Assembly (NCBI GenBank): GCA_900318615.1
Contig: ONLK01000017.1
Location: 1 to 64,000, forward strand
Source: an uncultured Eubacteriales bacterium
GTDB taxonomy: Bacteria > Bacillota > Clostridia > Lachnospirales > Lachnospiraceae
DNA length: 64,000 bases
Direction: 5' to 3'
Numbering within the stretch: the first letter of the stretch is position 1; every line of letters starts with the position of its first letter. A model generated the notes under the pieces. That model saw only the letters and a program-made list of their open reading frames with translations. It was not told the origin of the DNA and did not search any database. The translations under genes and the position numbers were made by a program. Below are positions 18,394 through 30,960 of the stretch, in pieces.

Positions 18394-18624
18394 TTATTGC
18401 TGAATTCCCAGCAGATTTTCAATATCTTCCCGATAATCTTCAATGATGACGGGAATATCCGCCTCCATCTCCAGAATCGTATCCCCGATTTCCTCCATGA
18501 ATGCATCGTTAATTTCATCGGCAAGAATGGATACAGACAGATGGCGTTCCGATAAATAAGCTTTCCAGTTCTCTTTTCGAAGCAGAAGGATAAGAAAGGC
18601 ACGCTGCTCTCTGCTCAGACGCAC
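18394..18624 (-). CDS. TerB_C domain, C-terminal part in a separate frame
   Basis: This 76-residue frame starts at a GTG that overlaps the stop of the upstream TerB gene by 10 bases. Its sequence (REQRAFLILLL, then DEINDAFMEEIGDTILE and IIEDYREDI) matches what I know of the second half of the TerB_C domain, whose first half is at the end of the upstream frame. The same frame stays open upstream through an acidic linker to about 18725. This suggests that the two belong to one protein split by a frameshift. It could instead be made separately by translational coupling. Confidence 0.7.
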   Translation of the reverse strand: MRLSREQRAFLILLLRKENWKAYLSERHLSVSILADEINDAFMEEIGDTILEMEADIPVIIEDYREDIENLLGIQQ

Positions 18625-20693
18625 ATCCGTCCCGGTATCTGTCCTATTCCCGGCTTCCGTGAACTCCTCCCGGTCTTCCCCGGCTTCCGGGAGCTCCTTC
18701 CGGTCTTCCCCGGCTTCTCCTCCTCGATTCTTTCCGGCAGCGTAAAGCCAATCCCTGCTGTTCCAGGGATATCCGACGGCAGATCCGCTCCCGGAATTGA
18801 CTCTTCTTCCTCTGTAATGAGACGGTCACAGGTATGTGCCGCATCCTCACGGATGGCTTTCAGTCTGGACATATCAATGGTAAATTCCGGTTTCTCCGCT
18901 TCCCGTTGCTCCTCCAGGTATTCATCTGCCACTTTCCCTATGGTTTCTGTAATGTAAATATTAAATGTTTTTGAACTAAGAGAATGCTTAAATCCGGTTT
19001 TTTCACGTCCGATCCGGTCCACCTCGCGGCAGATATCCCCGATCAGCCGGCTTTTCTGCTTCTGGGCATAACTGACACTGCCCGGCGCTTCCACCGTCCA
19101 CTGTCCGGCTGTGCAGGAAAATGTGCACAGCGCAGAAACCGGATAGGCATATTTTTCATATTGCCGGTAATCATAAAACACAGAATGGGCAAACATGCGA
19201 TGACTGTTTTTATGAATAAGGCCATAGGCCTGGGCAATCAGATCCGGTTTTTTCATGCCGGAAAATTCATGCTGGAAGCATCGGACCGCGCGAACCTGCA
19301 GCTGTTTCATTGTTTCGGGATCCGCCCTGTAGAATGCGGATTTCTTAATGTCATAAAGGCTGACCCTGCACAAAGCTTCAAAAAATTCCTCATCGCCGGT
19401 CTCTTCCGTTTCAAGTGCACACAGGGATTCATCAAAACCGACATCGAAAAAAACATTCGAAATGTCATGGGGGAGCTGATAATAAACGGCATAATCCCTG
19501 CTCCATAAAACAGCATACTCTGTCAGTTCCTGATACATGTTCTGAAAAAGCCAGGTCAGATGCAGCATCTTCCAAAGGCCTTCCGGTGCACTTTCTGCAC
19601 CGATCCCATGAATGAGTTCTGCCAGGTAAACAAACAGAAAAGAACGGCTTTTGCTCAGCCGAAAAAGTTCCGTATCCAGAACCATCTCTGCCCTTTTTGG
19701 GTTCTCCTGCTCCCGTTTCTGCTGAGATTGTAAAATTTGAAGAAACAGATTACAGATCGATGCAGTTAGATCTGCTTTTTTCAGCGCATCCTCCAGTGCC
19801 TTCCTTTCATATCTGCGGTACAAAGTGCGCCAGGTAAAATATCCTCTCAGCTCATGGTCCGTCATTGCACGGTAATCCGGATAATAATGCTCAAACCGGC
19901 CGTTAAATGAATAGTTGTCCTCGTACGATTCCATGAACCTGGCCTGCTGATAGAAAATATATCCGCTGGAGGGAAGAAAAGCCGTGTTTTGTTTATTTGC
20001 CAGAGCTTTCATCTGCATGATTTTTTTCGGGACTGTTTCCGCCAGAGTGCCGGAAGAAAAAGAAAGCGGTATGTCCGAATAACCCGATGAAAAGGTCACG
20101 CTGCCTTCCGCGTCCGGTTTTTTTCTGCGCGCATACCCGTCTCTTCTCCACAGAGAATCCCCCGCCGGACGGAATTGTTTCTCCGCCGTTTTTACAGCCG
20201 GACCGATTTCAAATATTCCTCTATTCTTCTCCCCGGTTTCATCCGGACGGTTCTGTACATTTGCATCCTGGGGCATTTTTGTCTTTTCATAGCTTTCGTC
20301 AATCAGCTGGCGGATACGTTCTTCCTTTACAGAACCGTTCAGTAAAACAGTGATCCAGGACTTCCGGCTCATGTGACAGGCAGGCAGAATGCCATCCTCT
20401 TCCAGCAGCTCCTCAAGATCCTGCGGTCCGCAATACAGCACAAGGATTTTGACAAGCTCCTGAGGGCGTGGATTTTCTTCTGTAAAAGGCTTCAAAGAAA
20501 AATCTGTACCTGCTCTCTTCCCGGAAATTCCAAGCTTTTCCGGCATTACCATCATAAAAACAGCAAACCAGCGCCGTGAAGTTCGATGGCAGAATACAGC
20601 ATTTCCCGGAAGATTAAAAAAGGGACGGATTGGCTCCATATGATATTTTTCCCGTATATAACCGATGGCCCGGTCACGAAGTGTTGTCTGCAT
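18615..20693 (-). CDS. TerB_N protein with MmcQ/YjbR-like N-terminal domain
   Basis: The 692-residue frame has three parts. Residues 1-138 look like an MmcQ/YjbR domain (RWFAVFM, then ILPACHMSRKSWITVLL and ESYEKT), a fold related to DNA-binding proteins. Residues about 235-440 match TerB_N (FYQQARFMESYED, HYYPDYRAMTDHELRGYFTWR). Residues about 615 onward (FTIDMSRLKAIREDAAH) match the start of TerB_C. The final 33 residues are an arginine-rich repeat (KTGRSSRKPG twice) that looks out of frame. It is the first gene of a module with a BrxD-like ATPase and an Lhr-like helicase. TerB domains are linked to stress and defence; the exact job is unknown. Confidence 0.8.
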   Translation of the reverse strand: MQTTLRDRAIGYIREKYHMEPIRPFFNLPGNAVFCHRTSRRWFAVFMMVMPEKLGISGKRAGTDFSLKPFTEENPRPQELVKILVLYCGPQDLEELLEEDGILPACHMSRKSWITVLLNGSVKEERIRQLIDESYEKTKMPQDANVQNRPDETGEKNRGIFEIGPAVKTAEKQFRPAGDSLWRRDGYARRKKPDAEGSVTFSSGYSDIPLSFSSGTLAETVPKKIMQMKALANKQNTAFLPSSGYIFYQQARFMESYEDNYSFNGRFEHYYPDYRAMTDHELRGYFTWRTLYRRYERKALEDALKKADLTASICNLFLQILQSQQKREQENPKRAEMVLDTELFRLSKSRSFLFVYLAELIHGIGAESAPEGLWKMLHLTWLFQNMYQELTEYAVLWSRDYAVYYQLPHDISNVFFDVGFDESLCALETEETGDEEFFEALCRVSLYDIKKSAFYRADPETMKQLQVRAVRCFQHEFSGMKKPDLIAQAYGLIHKNSHRMFAHSVFYDYRQYEKYAYPVSALCTFSCTAGQWTVEAPGSVSYAQKQKSRLIGDICREVDRIGREKTGFKHSLSSKTFNIYITETIGKVADEYLEEQREAEKPEFTIDMSRLKAIREDAAHTCDRLITEEEESIPGADLPSDIPGTAGIGFTLPERIEEEKPGKTGRSSRKPGKTGRSSRKPGIGQIPGRMCV

Positions 20694-20910
20694 CGCTGTC
20701 TGTCCTCATTAGAATTTAATTCTTCTGCAAGTTATTAATATTTTATTTTACATCTTTCTCTGCATTTATCACCTGTAAACGGAAAATTATTTTTAGGCTC
20801 AGAACTATTGTATTCTATTCTTATTGGTGCCATTTTGCCGCATCATTTTGCTGCCCTGCACTTTGCTCGGATTATTTTCAATATATGTTCGTACTGTCTG
20901 TATGATAATT
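20694..20910. other. Intergenic region between tuf and the TerB cassette
   Basis: AT-rich spacer with no reading frame of note. A GAGGACAG site precedes the TerB start. I see no clean -35/-10 pair for the cassette, although AT-rich -10-like sequences are present, so its promoter is undetermined. Confidence 0.5.
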
Positions 20911-20946
20911 GTATAAAAATAAGACCTTCGGATAAATCCGAAGGTC
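20911..20946 (-). terminator. Terminator of tuf
   Basis: A perfect stem of GACCTTCGGAT with ATCCGAAGGTC around a two-base loop (20923-20946) is followed on the minus strand by TTATTTTTATAC. It lies 40 bases beyond the tuf stop and ends the str operon before the TerB cassette. Confidence 0.9.
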
Positions 20947-20985
20947 CCAAAGTTTAAATGATATAGATTATATATATGCTTTCAA

Positions 20986-22179
20986 TCAGTCAAGAAGCTT
21001 TGCAACACGGCCTGATCCTACAGTATGTCCGCCTTCACGGATAGCGAAGGTAAGACCCTGCTCCATAGCGATCGGATGGATCAGCTCGATGGTCATCTCA
21101 ACGTTATCACCCGGCATGCACATTTCAGTTCCTTCCGGAAGAGTGATGATACCGGTAACGTCAGTTGTTCTGAAGTAGAACTGCGGACGATAGTTGTTGA
21201 AGAACGGAGTATGACGGCCGCCTTCATCCTTGGTCAGTACGTAAACCTGAGCCGTGAATTTGGTATGGCAGGTTACGGAACCCGGCTTTGCAACAACCTG
21301 TCCTTTTTCGATATCTGTTCTGTTGATACCACGAAGAAGAATACCAATGTTATCGCCGGCTTCTGCAAAGTCAAGCAGCTTGTGGAACATTTCAAGACCG
21401 GTAGCAACAGAAGTCTTCTTATCTTCGGAGATACCAAGGATCTCAACCGGATCGTTCAGCTTCAGAGTACCACGCTCTACACGGCCGGTAGCAACGGTAC
21501 CACGGCCGGAAATGGTAAATACATCCTCAACCGGCATAAGGAACGGCTTCTCGTTATCACGAACAGGTGTCGGGATATGCTCATCAACCGTATCCATGAG
21601 TTCCATGATAGCATCGCCCCATTTTCCGTTCGGATCTTCCAGAGCTTTCAGAGCAGAGCCCTTAACGATCGGGGTATCTGTGAATCCGTACTCGTCAAGC
21701 AGATCGGTAACTTCCATTTCAACCAGCTCGATCAGTTCCGGATCGTCTACCATATCGCACTTGTTAAGGAATACAACCATAGCCGGAACACCTACCTGGC
21801 GAGCCAGAAGTACGTGCTCTCTTGTCTGAGCCATAACACCATCGGTAGCAGCTACAACCAGGATAGCACCATCCATCTGTGCAGCACCGGTGATCATGTT
21901 CTTAACGTAGTCAGCATGTCCAGGGCAGTCAACATGTGCATAGTGACGCTTCTTGGTCTCATACTCTACGTGTGCGGTGTTGATCGTTATACCACGTGCT
22001 CTCTCTTCCGGAGCCTTATCAATATTTGCGAAATCTACAATCTGGTTCTCATCGGACGGCTCTCTGGTTGCCAGTACTTTCGTGATGGCAGCGGTCAGAG
22101 TTGTTTTGCCGTGGTCTACATGGCCAATAGTACCAATGTTGCAGTGCGGTTTTGTTCTGTCAAAATGCGCTTTTCCCAT
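20986..22179 (-). CDS. tuf: Elongation factor Tu
   Basis: EF-Tu delivers aminoacyl-tRNA to the ribosome as a GTP complex. The 397-residue protein has GHVDHGKTT (P-loop), the switch region [23 protein letters not shown], and NKCDMVDD for guanine recognition, followed by the two beta-barrel domains ending in [11 protein letters not shown]. It is the last gene of the str operon, 133 bases after fusA. In relatives rpsJ often follows directly; here a terminator and 17 kb of other genes intervene. Confidence 0.98.
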   Translation of the reverse strand: MGKAHFDRTKPHCNIGTIGHVDHGKTTLTAAITKVLATREPSDENQIVDFANIDKAPEERARGITINTAHVEYETKKRHYAHVDCPGHADYVKNMITGAAQMDGAILVVAATDGVMAQTREHVLLARQVGVPAMVVFLNKCDMVDDPELIELVEMEVTDLLDEYGFTDTPIVKGSALKALEDPNGKWGDAIMELMDTVDEHIPTPVRDNEKPFLMPVEDVFTISGRGTVATGRVERGTLKLNDPVEILGISEDKKTSVATGLEMFHKLLDFAEAGDNIGILLRGINRTDIEKGQVVAKPGSVTCHTKFTAQVYVLTKDEGGRHTPFFNNYRPQFYFRTTDVTGIITLPEGTEMCMPGDNVEMTIELIHPIAMEQGLTFAIREGGHTVGSGRVAKLLD

Positions 22180-22312
22180 TTTAATAAATCCTCCTTAAAA
22201 TGTGCCCGGCCAGGCAAGTTCAAATACGCCCGGCTGAGCAAAATCATTTTTCTGTTAACACTGAATTTTATTATATTTCATCATGGGCTGTTTTGCAAGT
22301 AAAATTGACGCT

Positions 22313-24427
<2,115 letters not shown>

Positions 24428-24448
24428 TCTTTCCTCCTAAACCCAGCA

Positions 24449-24982
<534 letters not shown>

Positions 24983-25144
24983 TTAGATCATCGGTACTCA
25001 CAATGTGTCGCCATACATTTGTGTTTCATGTCAGAAAGGACCTCATATTTCCCTGCAGCCAACCGGTGAAAATGAATTCCTCTTGATGAAACCATATCGC
25101 TTACTCTTTGTGAAACTGATAAAATCTTTATTTTGCCTTTTTAA

Positions 25145-25558
25145 TTATTTCTTCGGTCTCTTTGCGCCGTATTTGGAGCGGGCCTGTTTGCGGTTTGCAA
25201 CACCTGCGGTATCCAGAGTTCCGCGGATGATGTGATATCTGGTACCCGGAAGGTCCTTTACACGTCCGCCGCGGATCATAACAACGCTGTGTTCCTGAAG
25301 GTTATGACCTTCGCCCGGAATGTAGCTCGTAACTTCGATACCGTTGGAAAGACGAACTCTGGCGATCTTGCGAAGTGCGGAATTCGGTTTCTTCGGGGTT
25401 GCTGTCTTGACTGCAGTGCACACACCACGTTTCTGCGGTGAGGATGCGTTTGTTGCTCTCTTCTTAAGGGAATTATATCCTTTCTGGAGAGCCGGTGCGC
25501 CAGACTTCTTTGCAGATGTCTGTCTGCCATTCTTTACTAACTGGTTAAATGTTGGCAT
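25145..25558 (-). CDS. rpsL: 30S ribosomal protein S12
   Basis: S12 monitors codon-anticodon pairing at the decoding centre. The 137-residue protein has the conserved [11 protein letters not shown] and the [11 protein letters not shown] loop. The lysines where streptomycin-resistance substitutions occur are wild type, so no resistance is predicted. It is the first gene of the str operon, about 100 bases from a perfect promoter at 25666-25694. About 225 bases of spacer separate it from rpsG. Confidence 0.97.
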   Translation of the reverse strand: MPTFNQLVKNGRQTSAKKSGAPALQKGYNSLKKRATNASSPQKRGVCTAVKTATPKKPNSALRKIARVRLSNGIEVTSYIPGEGHNLQEHSVVMIRGGRVKDLPGTRYHIIRGTLDTAGVANRKQARSKYGAKRPKK

Positions 25559-25665
25559 TCAATTTCACCTCCTGAATTGATCGGGCATTGCCCGTCTGTG
25601 GCTGCTAACGATTATATCGCATAAACGCGCACTTTTCCCCTTCCGGAAAACTTACGCAATTTCAT

Positions 25666-25694
25666 ATTATACGGTTGCACAAATAGCTTGTCAA
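25666..25694 (-). promoter_or_regulatory. Promoter of the str operon (rpsL-rpsG-fusA-tuf)
   Basis: A consensus TTGACA (25689-25694) and a consensus TATAAT (25666-25671) are separated by 17 bases on the minus strand, just downstream of the VanZ-family gene. It is the best sigma-A promoter in the window, as expected for very highly expressed translation genes. Confidence 0.9.
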
Positions 25695-25737
25695 GCAGAT
25701 TTCTGTTTCATGCCGTCTCCAACCGCCGTTTACACGT

Positions 25738-26847
25738 TCACCTGGTTCTGTGCTGATTCTTCTTATGAAAAAGCCCCGCCAGCGGCATGTCCTCGGAAAG
25801 TTCATCGGAACTTTCCTCGCTGACCTGATCCGTATAGCTCTCCTGGTACGGATCCTGCTCATACCGGGCTGGATCCTGTTCGTACCCGTACCGGTTCGGC
25901 ATGTCCCGGTATGGATCCTGTTCATATCCGAACCAGTCCTGTCTGTCCCGGTTCGCATTCTGTTCGTACCTGTACCGGTCCGGCATGTCCCGGTATGGAT
26001 CCTGTTCATATCCGAACCGGTCCTGTCTGCCCCGGTTCGCATCCTGTTCGTACCTGTACCGGTATGGATCCTGCTCGTACCTGTCCGGTCTGTCCCGAAA
26101 TGAATTCTGCTCCTTCCGGGAGGATTCCCGCTCATACCTTTCCGGGGTCTTTCTGTTTCCGTAGTTTTCTTCCGGTCTGTACAAAATATGCTCTGCCCGA
26201 TCATGGCGGCAGCTTTCCGGTTCACAGGAAGTCTTCCGATCTCTGTCCTCCGGATAGTAAGAGCGTTCAGTTTCGTAATATCTTTGCTGCTCTTTTTTCA
26301 GTTTTCTGCGTTCCCGGGCGAGTCTTTTTCTTTCCTTTCGGGTTTTCGCCGCCTGATCCGCAGACCGGAAGATAGTTTTGCGTCCCGTCCATCCAATGGC
26401 GCGTGTGACCAGAATACCGATGAAAATACCTATACTGTCGATCCCGACGTCTCTCAGACATCCGCTCCTGTCGGAAACGAAGGTCTGGTGGTACTCATCC
26501 CCGGCAGCATAGGCCACGCATATGAACCCGGCTACCAGCAAAAGTAAAAGTCCCCGGACTCCGTAGACATACAGAGGGAATGCCACGGCTATGGCAAGAA
26601 GAAAATATTCGGTCATATGTGCCAGTTTCCGGGTGACATGATTAATTCTGTAAGCCCAGTTTTCCACCTGATATTCTTCCAGTCCGACATCAAAAAGTTT
26701 ATCCGCCGACTGTACGATCTTATAGCTAACTTTATAGCTTAAATTAGAAGACGTATCGCCTTCCTGGGCCGAAAAGGAATAAATCATATACATAAGAAGC
26801 AGGGCCGGTATGAACGACAGCGGCTTCAAAAAAGTACTGACTCTCAA
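25738..26847 (-). CDS. VanZ-family membrane protein with long repetitive tail
   Basis: The first 160 residues form a VanZ-like domain: several membrane helices, the sequence FSAQEGDTSS near the start, KLAHMTEYFLLA, and DEYHQTFVSDRSG, all typical of the family. The function of VanZ proteins is uncertain; VanZ itself gives low-level teicoplanin resistance. The remaining 200 residues are hydrophilic: first a lysine/arginine-rich coil (RLARERRKLKKEQQ), then repeats rich in Tyr, Arg, Asp and Glu built on units such as YEQDPYRD and DRYRYEQ. It lies between rpoC and rpsL, where many Bacillota carry an L7Ae-like gene. Confidence 0.85.
   Translation of the reverse strand: MRVSTFLKPLSFIPALLLMYMIYSFSAQEGDTSSNLSYKVSYKIVQSADKLFDVGLEEYQVENWAYRINHVTRKLAHMTEYFLLAIAVAFPLYVYGVRGLLLLLVAGFICVAYAAGDEYHQTFVSDRSGCLRDVGIDSIGIFIGILVTRAIGWTGRKTIFRSADQAAKTRKERKRLARERRKLKKEQQRYYETERSYYPEDRDRKTSCEPESCRHDRAEHILYRPEENYGNRKTPERYERESSRKEQNSFRDRPDRYEQDPYRYRYEQDANRGRQDRFGYEQDPYRDMPDRYRYEQNANRDRQDWFGYEQDPYRDMPNRYGYEQDPARYEQDPYQESYTDQVSEESSDELSEDMPLAGLFHKKNQHRTR
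25855..26085. repeat. Coding repeats in the VanZ-family tail
   Basis: The DNA encoding residues about 255-330 holds repeated blocks of 60-70 bases (for example TACGGATCCTGTTCATA-like units near 25905 and 25995) giving YEQDPYRDMP segments. Such repeats can change length by slippage. Confidence 0.8.
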
Positions 26848-26904
26848 ATAAATCGCCTCCGAATAATAATAAAGCCTGTTACAGCGCTTTGCTACATGGA
26901 AGCT

Positions 26905-26933
26905 ATATTAGCATTGGCATTTTAAAATGTCCA
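26905..26933 (-). promoter_or_regulatory. Candidate promoter of the VanZ-family gene
   Basis: TGGACA (26928-26933) and TAATAT (26905-26910) have a 17-base spacing on the minus strand, about 55 bases before the gene and just after the rpoC terminator. Confidence 0.6.
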
Positions 26934-26956
26934 GAAGCTTCACTTATTAATAAGAA

Positions 26957-26998
26957 ACAAAAAAGAATGCCTCAAAGATTTTACTCTCAGCGGCATTC
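26957..26998 (-). terminator. Terminator of rpoBC
   Basis: GAATGCC pairs with GGCATTC across a 20-base loop, followed on the minus strand by TTTTTTG. It lies about 55 bases after the rpoC stop. Confidence 0.8.
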
Positions 26999-27053
26999 TC
27001 TTAATTTTCCTTATAATACGCAGATTATTTTCTGTTCGCCGGATCGGCCGCAA

Positions 27054-30000
27054 TTACTGCAGGCGGTCTTCTGTTTCTGCGGAAACAGCCGCTGCTTCTG
27101 CATTTTCAGCAGTGTCCTCCACCCCGGATGCGGGAACATCCGTGTCGTCCCCGGTGAACGGCTCTGCAGCTGCATGCTTTGGACTTTCCTCACTGCTCAC
27201 AGACGGTTCTGTCTCCTGTGGAATATCATCCGCAAGAATGGCTGCATTTTCGGTCTCATCATCTTCAGAGCTGATGCGTACATTGCGGTACATCTTCATG
27301 CCGGTTCCTGCCGGAATCAGTTTTCCGATCATGACGTTTTCCTTCAGGCCCTGCAGATGATCGATCTTTCCTTTAATAGCGGCATCGGTCAGCACACGGG
27401 TTGTCTCCTGGAAGGAAGCCGCCGACATGAACGAATCAGTTGCCAGAGAAGCCTTGGTAATACCCAGCAGCTGCTGTCTGAAGGTAGCCGGCTTCTTTCC
27501 TTCTTCTTCCATTTTCTCGTTGATATCATCTACTTCCAGATGATCAATCATCGTATCCGGGAGAAGTCCGGTATCGCCGGGATCCTCAATGCTGACTTTC
27601 TTCAGCATCTGACGGATCAGGACTTCAATATGTTTATCACTGATATCAACGCCCTGCATACGGTAAACTCTCTGAACCTCGCGGATCAGGTATTCCTGAA
27701 CGGCTTCTACACCGTTGATACGCAGAATATCCTGCGGTTTTACAGAACCCTGTGTCAGCTCGGCACCGGCTTCAATGGCTACACCATTGCGGATTTCATC
27801 GCGAAGCGTTGAACCAAACGGGATCAGATACGTTTTGGTTTCACCCGTCTCGTTATTCGTAACAACAACTTCCCGTTTCTTCTTGGTATCGCTGATCCTT
27901 GTTTCACGGATTTCAACAACACCCGGAATCTCACTGATGATGGCCAGTCCCTTCGGAGTACGTGCCTCGAACAGCTCCTCTACACGGGGAAGACCCTGTG
28001 TAATGTCGCCGCCGGCAACACCGCCGGTGTGGAAGGTTCTCATGGTCAGCTGCGTACCAGGTTCACCGATTGACTGGGCTGCAATAATTCCGACGGTTTC
28101 GCCCACCTGTACGGTCTCGCCCGTTGCCATGTTGGAACCATAGCATTTGGAACAGATACCGGTGTGACTGCGGCAGGAAAGAATAGAACGGATCTTCACC
28201 TTCATAATCTTTCTCTGTGTCCCGTCGCCGTTGTCGATATAGCTGATCTTCACCCCTTTGCCCGGAACCGCTTTCCCGATGATCTGAGAAGCTCTGTTGC
28301 CGGTAATCATGTGGTTTTTCTCAACCAGGACATTTCCATCCGCATCGTAAATGGTTTCGCATGCGTAGCGGCCCTTGATACGCTCTTCCAGAGATTCGAT
28401 AACCTCGAATCCGTTCTTTACCTTATCCGCAAATTCTCCTACCCAGATGCCCGGGATCACAGCCTTGCCTTCGGAGCAGTCCATCTCCCGGATAACCAGC
28501 TGCTGGGATACGTCAACCATCCGGCGGGTCAGATAACCTGAGTCAGCGGTACGAAGTGCCGTATCAGACAGACCCTTGCGGGCGCCGTGGGCAGACATGA
28601 AGTACTCCAGAACATTCAGGCCTTCACGGAAGTTGGAAATAATCGGCAGCTCGATGGTGTGACCGGTTGTATCCGCCATCAGACCGCGCATGCCGGCCAG
28701 CTGCTTGATCTGTTTATCGGAACCGCGGGCTCCGGAATCGGCAAACATATAAATGTTATTGTATTTATCCAGACCATCCAGAAGCTTTCTGGTCAGCTTG
28801 TCATCGGTCTCTTTCCAGGTATCAATTACTTCCTTGTACCGTTCCTGTTCCGTTATGAAGCCGTCCCGGTAATCGTTGGTGATCTGGTCCACCGTCTTCT
28901 GGGTTTCCTCTACCATCTGCGCCTTTTCAGGCGGTACCGTCATGTCGGAGATGGATACAGTCATACCCGATTTGGTGGAGTAATGATAACCCATGGCCTT
29001 TACATGATCCAGAACCTCCGCCAGCGTTGTGGAACCATGCGTGTTAACAATGCGTTCCAGAATGGACTTCAGCTGTTTTTTCTTTACGAGGAAATCTACT
29101 TCCAGTTTCAGTGCATTCTCCGGTCTGGTTCTGTCAACGAAGCCCAGATCCTGCGGAATGACTTCGTTAAACAGGAAGCGGCCCAGCGTGGAGGATACCA
29201 GTCCGGTCTTTATACTTCCGTCCGGCATTTTTCTGGACATACGGACCGTAATTCTCGACTGGTATGTCAGATATCCATTTTCGTACGCCAGCAATGCTTC
29301 ATCTACACTCTTGTAAATGCTTCCCTCACCCCTGGCGCCCGGACGTTCCTGGGTAAGATAATAGATGCCCAGAACCATATCCTGAGTCGGAACGGTCACA
29401 ACCCCTCCGTCGGATGGCTTCAGCAGGTTGTTCGGTGAAAGCAGCATGAAGCGGCACTCTGCCTGTGCTTCCATGGAAAGCGGAAGATGCACGGCCATCT
29501 GATCTCCGTCGAAGTCGGCGTTAAACGGCGTGCAGGCAAGCGGATGAAGCTTGATCGCCTTGCCTTCTACCAGGATCGGCTCGAAAGCCTGAATGCCCAG
29601 ACGATGCAGCGTAGGTGCACGGTTCAGCATAACCGGATGTTCCTTGATCACATCTTCCAGAACGTCCCATACCTCCGGATCCATGCGCTCGACCATCTTC
29701 TTGGCGTTCTTAATGTTATGAGAAATTCCTCTGGTAACCAATTCCTTCATAACAAACGGCTTGAAAAGTTCGATTGCCATTTCCTTTGGCAGACCGCACT
29801 GCCAGATCTTCAGCTCCGGTCCGACGACAATTACGGAACGGCCGGAGTAATCGACACGCTTGCCCAGCAGGTTCTGGCGGAAGCGTCCGCTCTTGCCCTT
29901 GAGCATGTCGGAAAGAGATTTCAGAGCACGGTTGCCCGGGCCGGTAACGGCACGGCCCCGGCGGCCGTTATCAATCAGTGCGTCGACCGCTTCCTGAAGC

Positions 30001-30947
30001 ATACGTTTTTCATTGCGGACAATGATCTCCGGAGCGCCGAGTTCCAGCAGTCTCTTCAGACGGTTATTTCTGTTAATAATACGTCTGTACAGATCGTTCA
30101 GATCGGAGGTGGCAAAACGGCCGCCATCCAGCTGAACCATCGGGCGAAGATCCGGCGGAATAACCGGGATGACCGTCATGATCATCCATTCCGGGCGGTT
30201 TCCTGATTCGCGAAATGCCTCCACAACCTCAAGACGTTTTACAATCTTCGCTTTTTTCTGGCCGCTGGCTGTCTTCAGCTCCTTCTTCATCTCCTCGGAT
30301 TCCTTGTCCAGATCAATCTGCTCCAGCAGTTCCTTGATTGCCTCCGCACCCATGGCGGCGCGAAAACTGCCAAGATTTCCATTGGAAACCACATTCTGAT
30401 ACTGGTTTTCACTGAGGATCTGTTTAAATCGTACCGGTTCCGCCGTAACAATTTCCCTCTTCGGGTCCGCTGCGTCCTGATGATGCTCATTTAATACAGC
30501 GGTTCCGGGATCCAGAACAATATAGCTGGCAAAGTAAAGTACCTTCTCCAGAACTCTCGGAGAAAGATCAAGGATAAGGCCCATGCGTGAAGGTATTCCC
30601 TTGAAAAACCAGATGTGGGAAACCGGAGCCGCCAGCTCAATATGGCCCATGCGCTCACGGCGGACAGAAGATTTGGTGACTTCTACACCGCAGCGGTCGC
30701 AGACAACGCCCTTGTAACGGATTTTCTTATATTTACCGCAATGACATTCCCAGTCCTTTGTCGGTCCGAAGATACGCTCACAGAAAAGTCCGTCTTTTTC
30801 AGGTTTTAAGGTTCTGTAGTTGATCGTCTCCGGCTTCGTTACTTCGCCGTGAGACCACTCTCGGATCCTGTCCGGAGATGCAAGTCCGATTTTAATCGCA
30901 TCAAACGAAATTGGCTGATACGCATCGGTTGTTTTATTATCAGGCAT
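27054..30947 (-). CDS. rpoC: DNA-directed RNA polymerase subunit beta prime
   Basis: The catalytic NADFDGDQM motif that binds magnesium, the N-terminal zinc-ribbon cysteines ([20 protein letters not shown]) and the second zinc site ([13 protein letters not shown]) are all present. The start is the ATG at 30947, seven bases behind AAGGAG, giving 1297 residues; the longer frame to 31025 would overlap rpoB. The last 65 residues are acidic and of low complexity (rich in Glu, Ala and Ser), beyond the conserved end. It follows rpoB by 13 bases. Confidence 0.98.
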   Translation of the reverse strand: MPDNKTTDAYQPISFDAIKIGLASPDRIREWSHGEVTKPETINYRTLKPEKDGLFCERIFGPTKDWECHCGKYKKIRYKGVVCDRCGVEVTKSSVRRERMGHIELAAPVSHIWFFKGIPSRMGLILDLSPRVLEKVLYFASYIVLDPGTAVLNEHHQDAADPKREIVTAEPVRFKQILSENQYQNVVSNGNLGSFRAAMGAEAIKELLEQIDLDKESEEMKKELKTASGQKKAKIVKRLEVVEAFRESGNRPEWMIMTVIPVIPPDLRPMVQLDGGRFATSDLNDLYRRIINRNNRLKRLLELGAPEIIVRNEKRMLQEAVDALIDNGRRGRAVTGPGNRALKSLSDMLKGKSGRFRQNLLGKRVDYSGRSVIVVGPELKIWQCGLPKEMAIELFKPFVMKELVTRGISHNIKNAKKMVERMDPEVWDVLEDVIKEHPVMLNRAPTLHRLGIQAFEPILVEGKAIKLHPLACTPFNADFDGDQMAVHLPLSMEAQAECRFMLLSPNNLLKPSDGGVVTVPTQDMVLGIYYLTQERPGARGEGSIYKSVDEALLAYENGYLTYQSRITVRMSRKMPDGSIKTGLVSSTLGRFLFNEVIPQDLGFVDRTRPENALKLEVDFLVKKKQLKSILERIVNTHGSTTLAEVLDHVKAMGYHYSTKSGMTVSISDMTVPPEKAQMVEETQKTVDQITNDYRDGFITEQERYKEVIDTWKETDDKLTRKLLDGLDKYNNIYMFADSGARGSDKQIKQLAGMRGLMADTTGHTIELPIISNFREGLNVLEYFMSAHGARKGLSDTALRTADSGYLTRRMVDVSQQLVIREMDCSEGKAVIPGIWVGEFADKVKNGFEVIESLEERIKGRYACETIYDADGNVLVEKNHMITGNRASQIIGKAVPGKGVKISYIDNGDGTQRKIMKVKIRSILSCRSHTGICSKCYGSNMATGETVQVGETVGIIAAQSIGEPGTQLTMRTFHTGGVAGGDITQGLPRVEELFEARTPKGLAIISEIPGVVEIRETRISDTKKKREVVVTNNETGETKTYLIPFGSTLRDEIRNGVAIEAGAELTQGSVKPQDILRINGVEAVQEYLIREVQRVYRMQGVDISDKHIEVLIRQMLKKVSIEDPGDTGLLPDTMIDHLEVDDINEKMEEEGKKPATFRQQLLGITKASLATDSFMSAASFQETTRVLTDAAIKGKIDHLQGLKENVMIGKLIPAGTGMKMYRNVRISSEDDETENAAILADDIPQETEPSVSSEESPKHAAAEPFTGDDTDVPASGVEDTAENAEAAAVSAETEDRLQ

Positions 30948-30960
30948 TACAGCACTCCTT

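Noticed and set aside
18644..18850. Third frame across the TerB linker (68 residues)
   Set aside because: It lacks family similarity and is arginine-rich, as expected from GC-rich linker DNA read out of frame.
14179..20693. Complete BREX system
   Set aside because: Only BrxD-like and BrxHI-like genes are present; there is no PglX-type methylase, PglZ, BrxC, BrxA or BrxB in the neighbourhood.
21025..22302. Plus-strand frame of 425 residues opposite tuf
   Set aside because: A codon-bias shadow of the highly expressed tuf gene, with no family resemblance or start signals.
25750..26375. Plus-strand frames opposite the VanZ tail
   Set aside because: The repeated pattern comes from the minus-strand coding repeats; there is no start context.
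28587..30206. Two long plus-strand frames opposite rpoC
   Set aside because: Both are antisense to conserved rpoC domains and have no start site or family motif.
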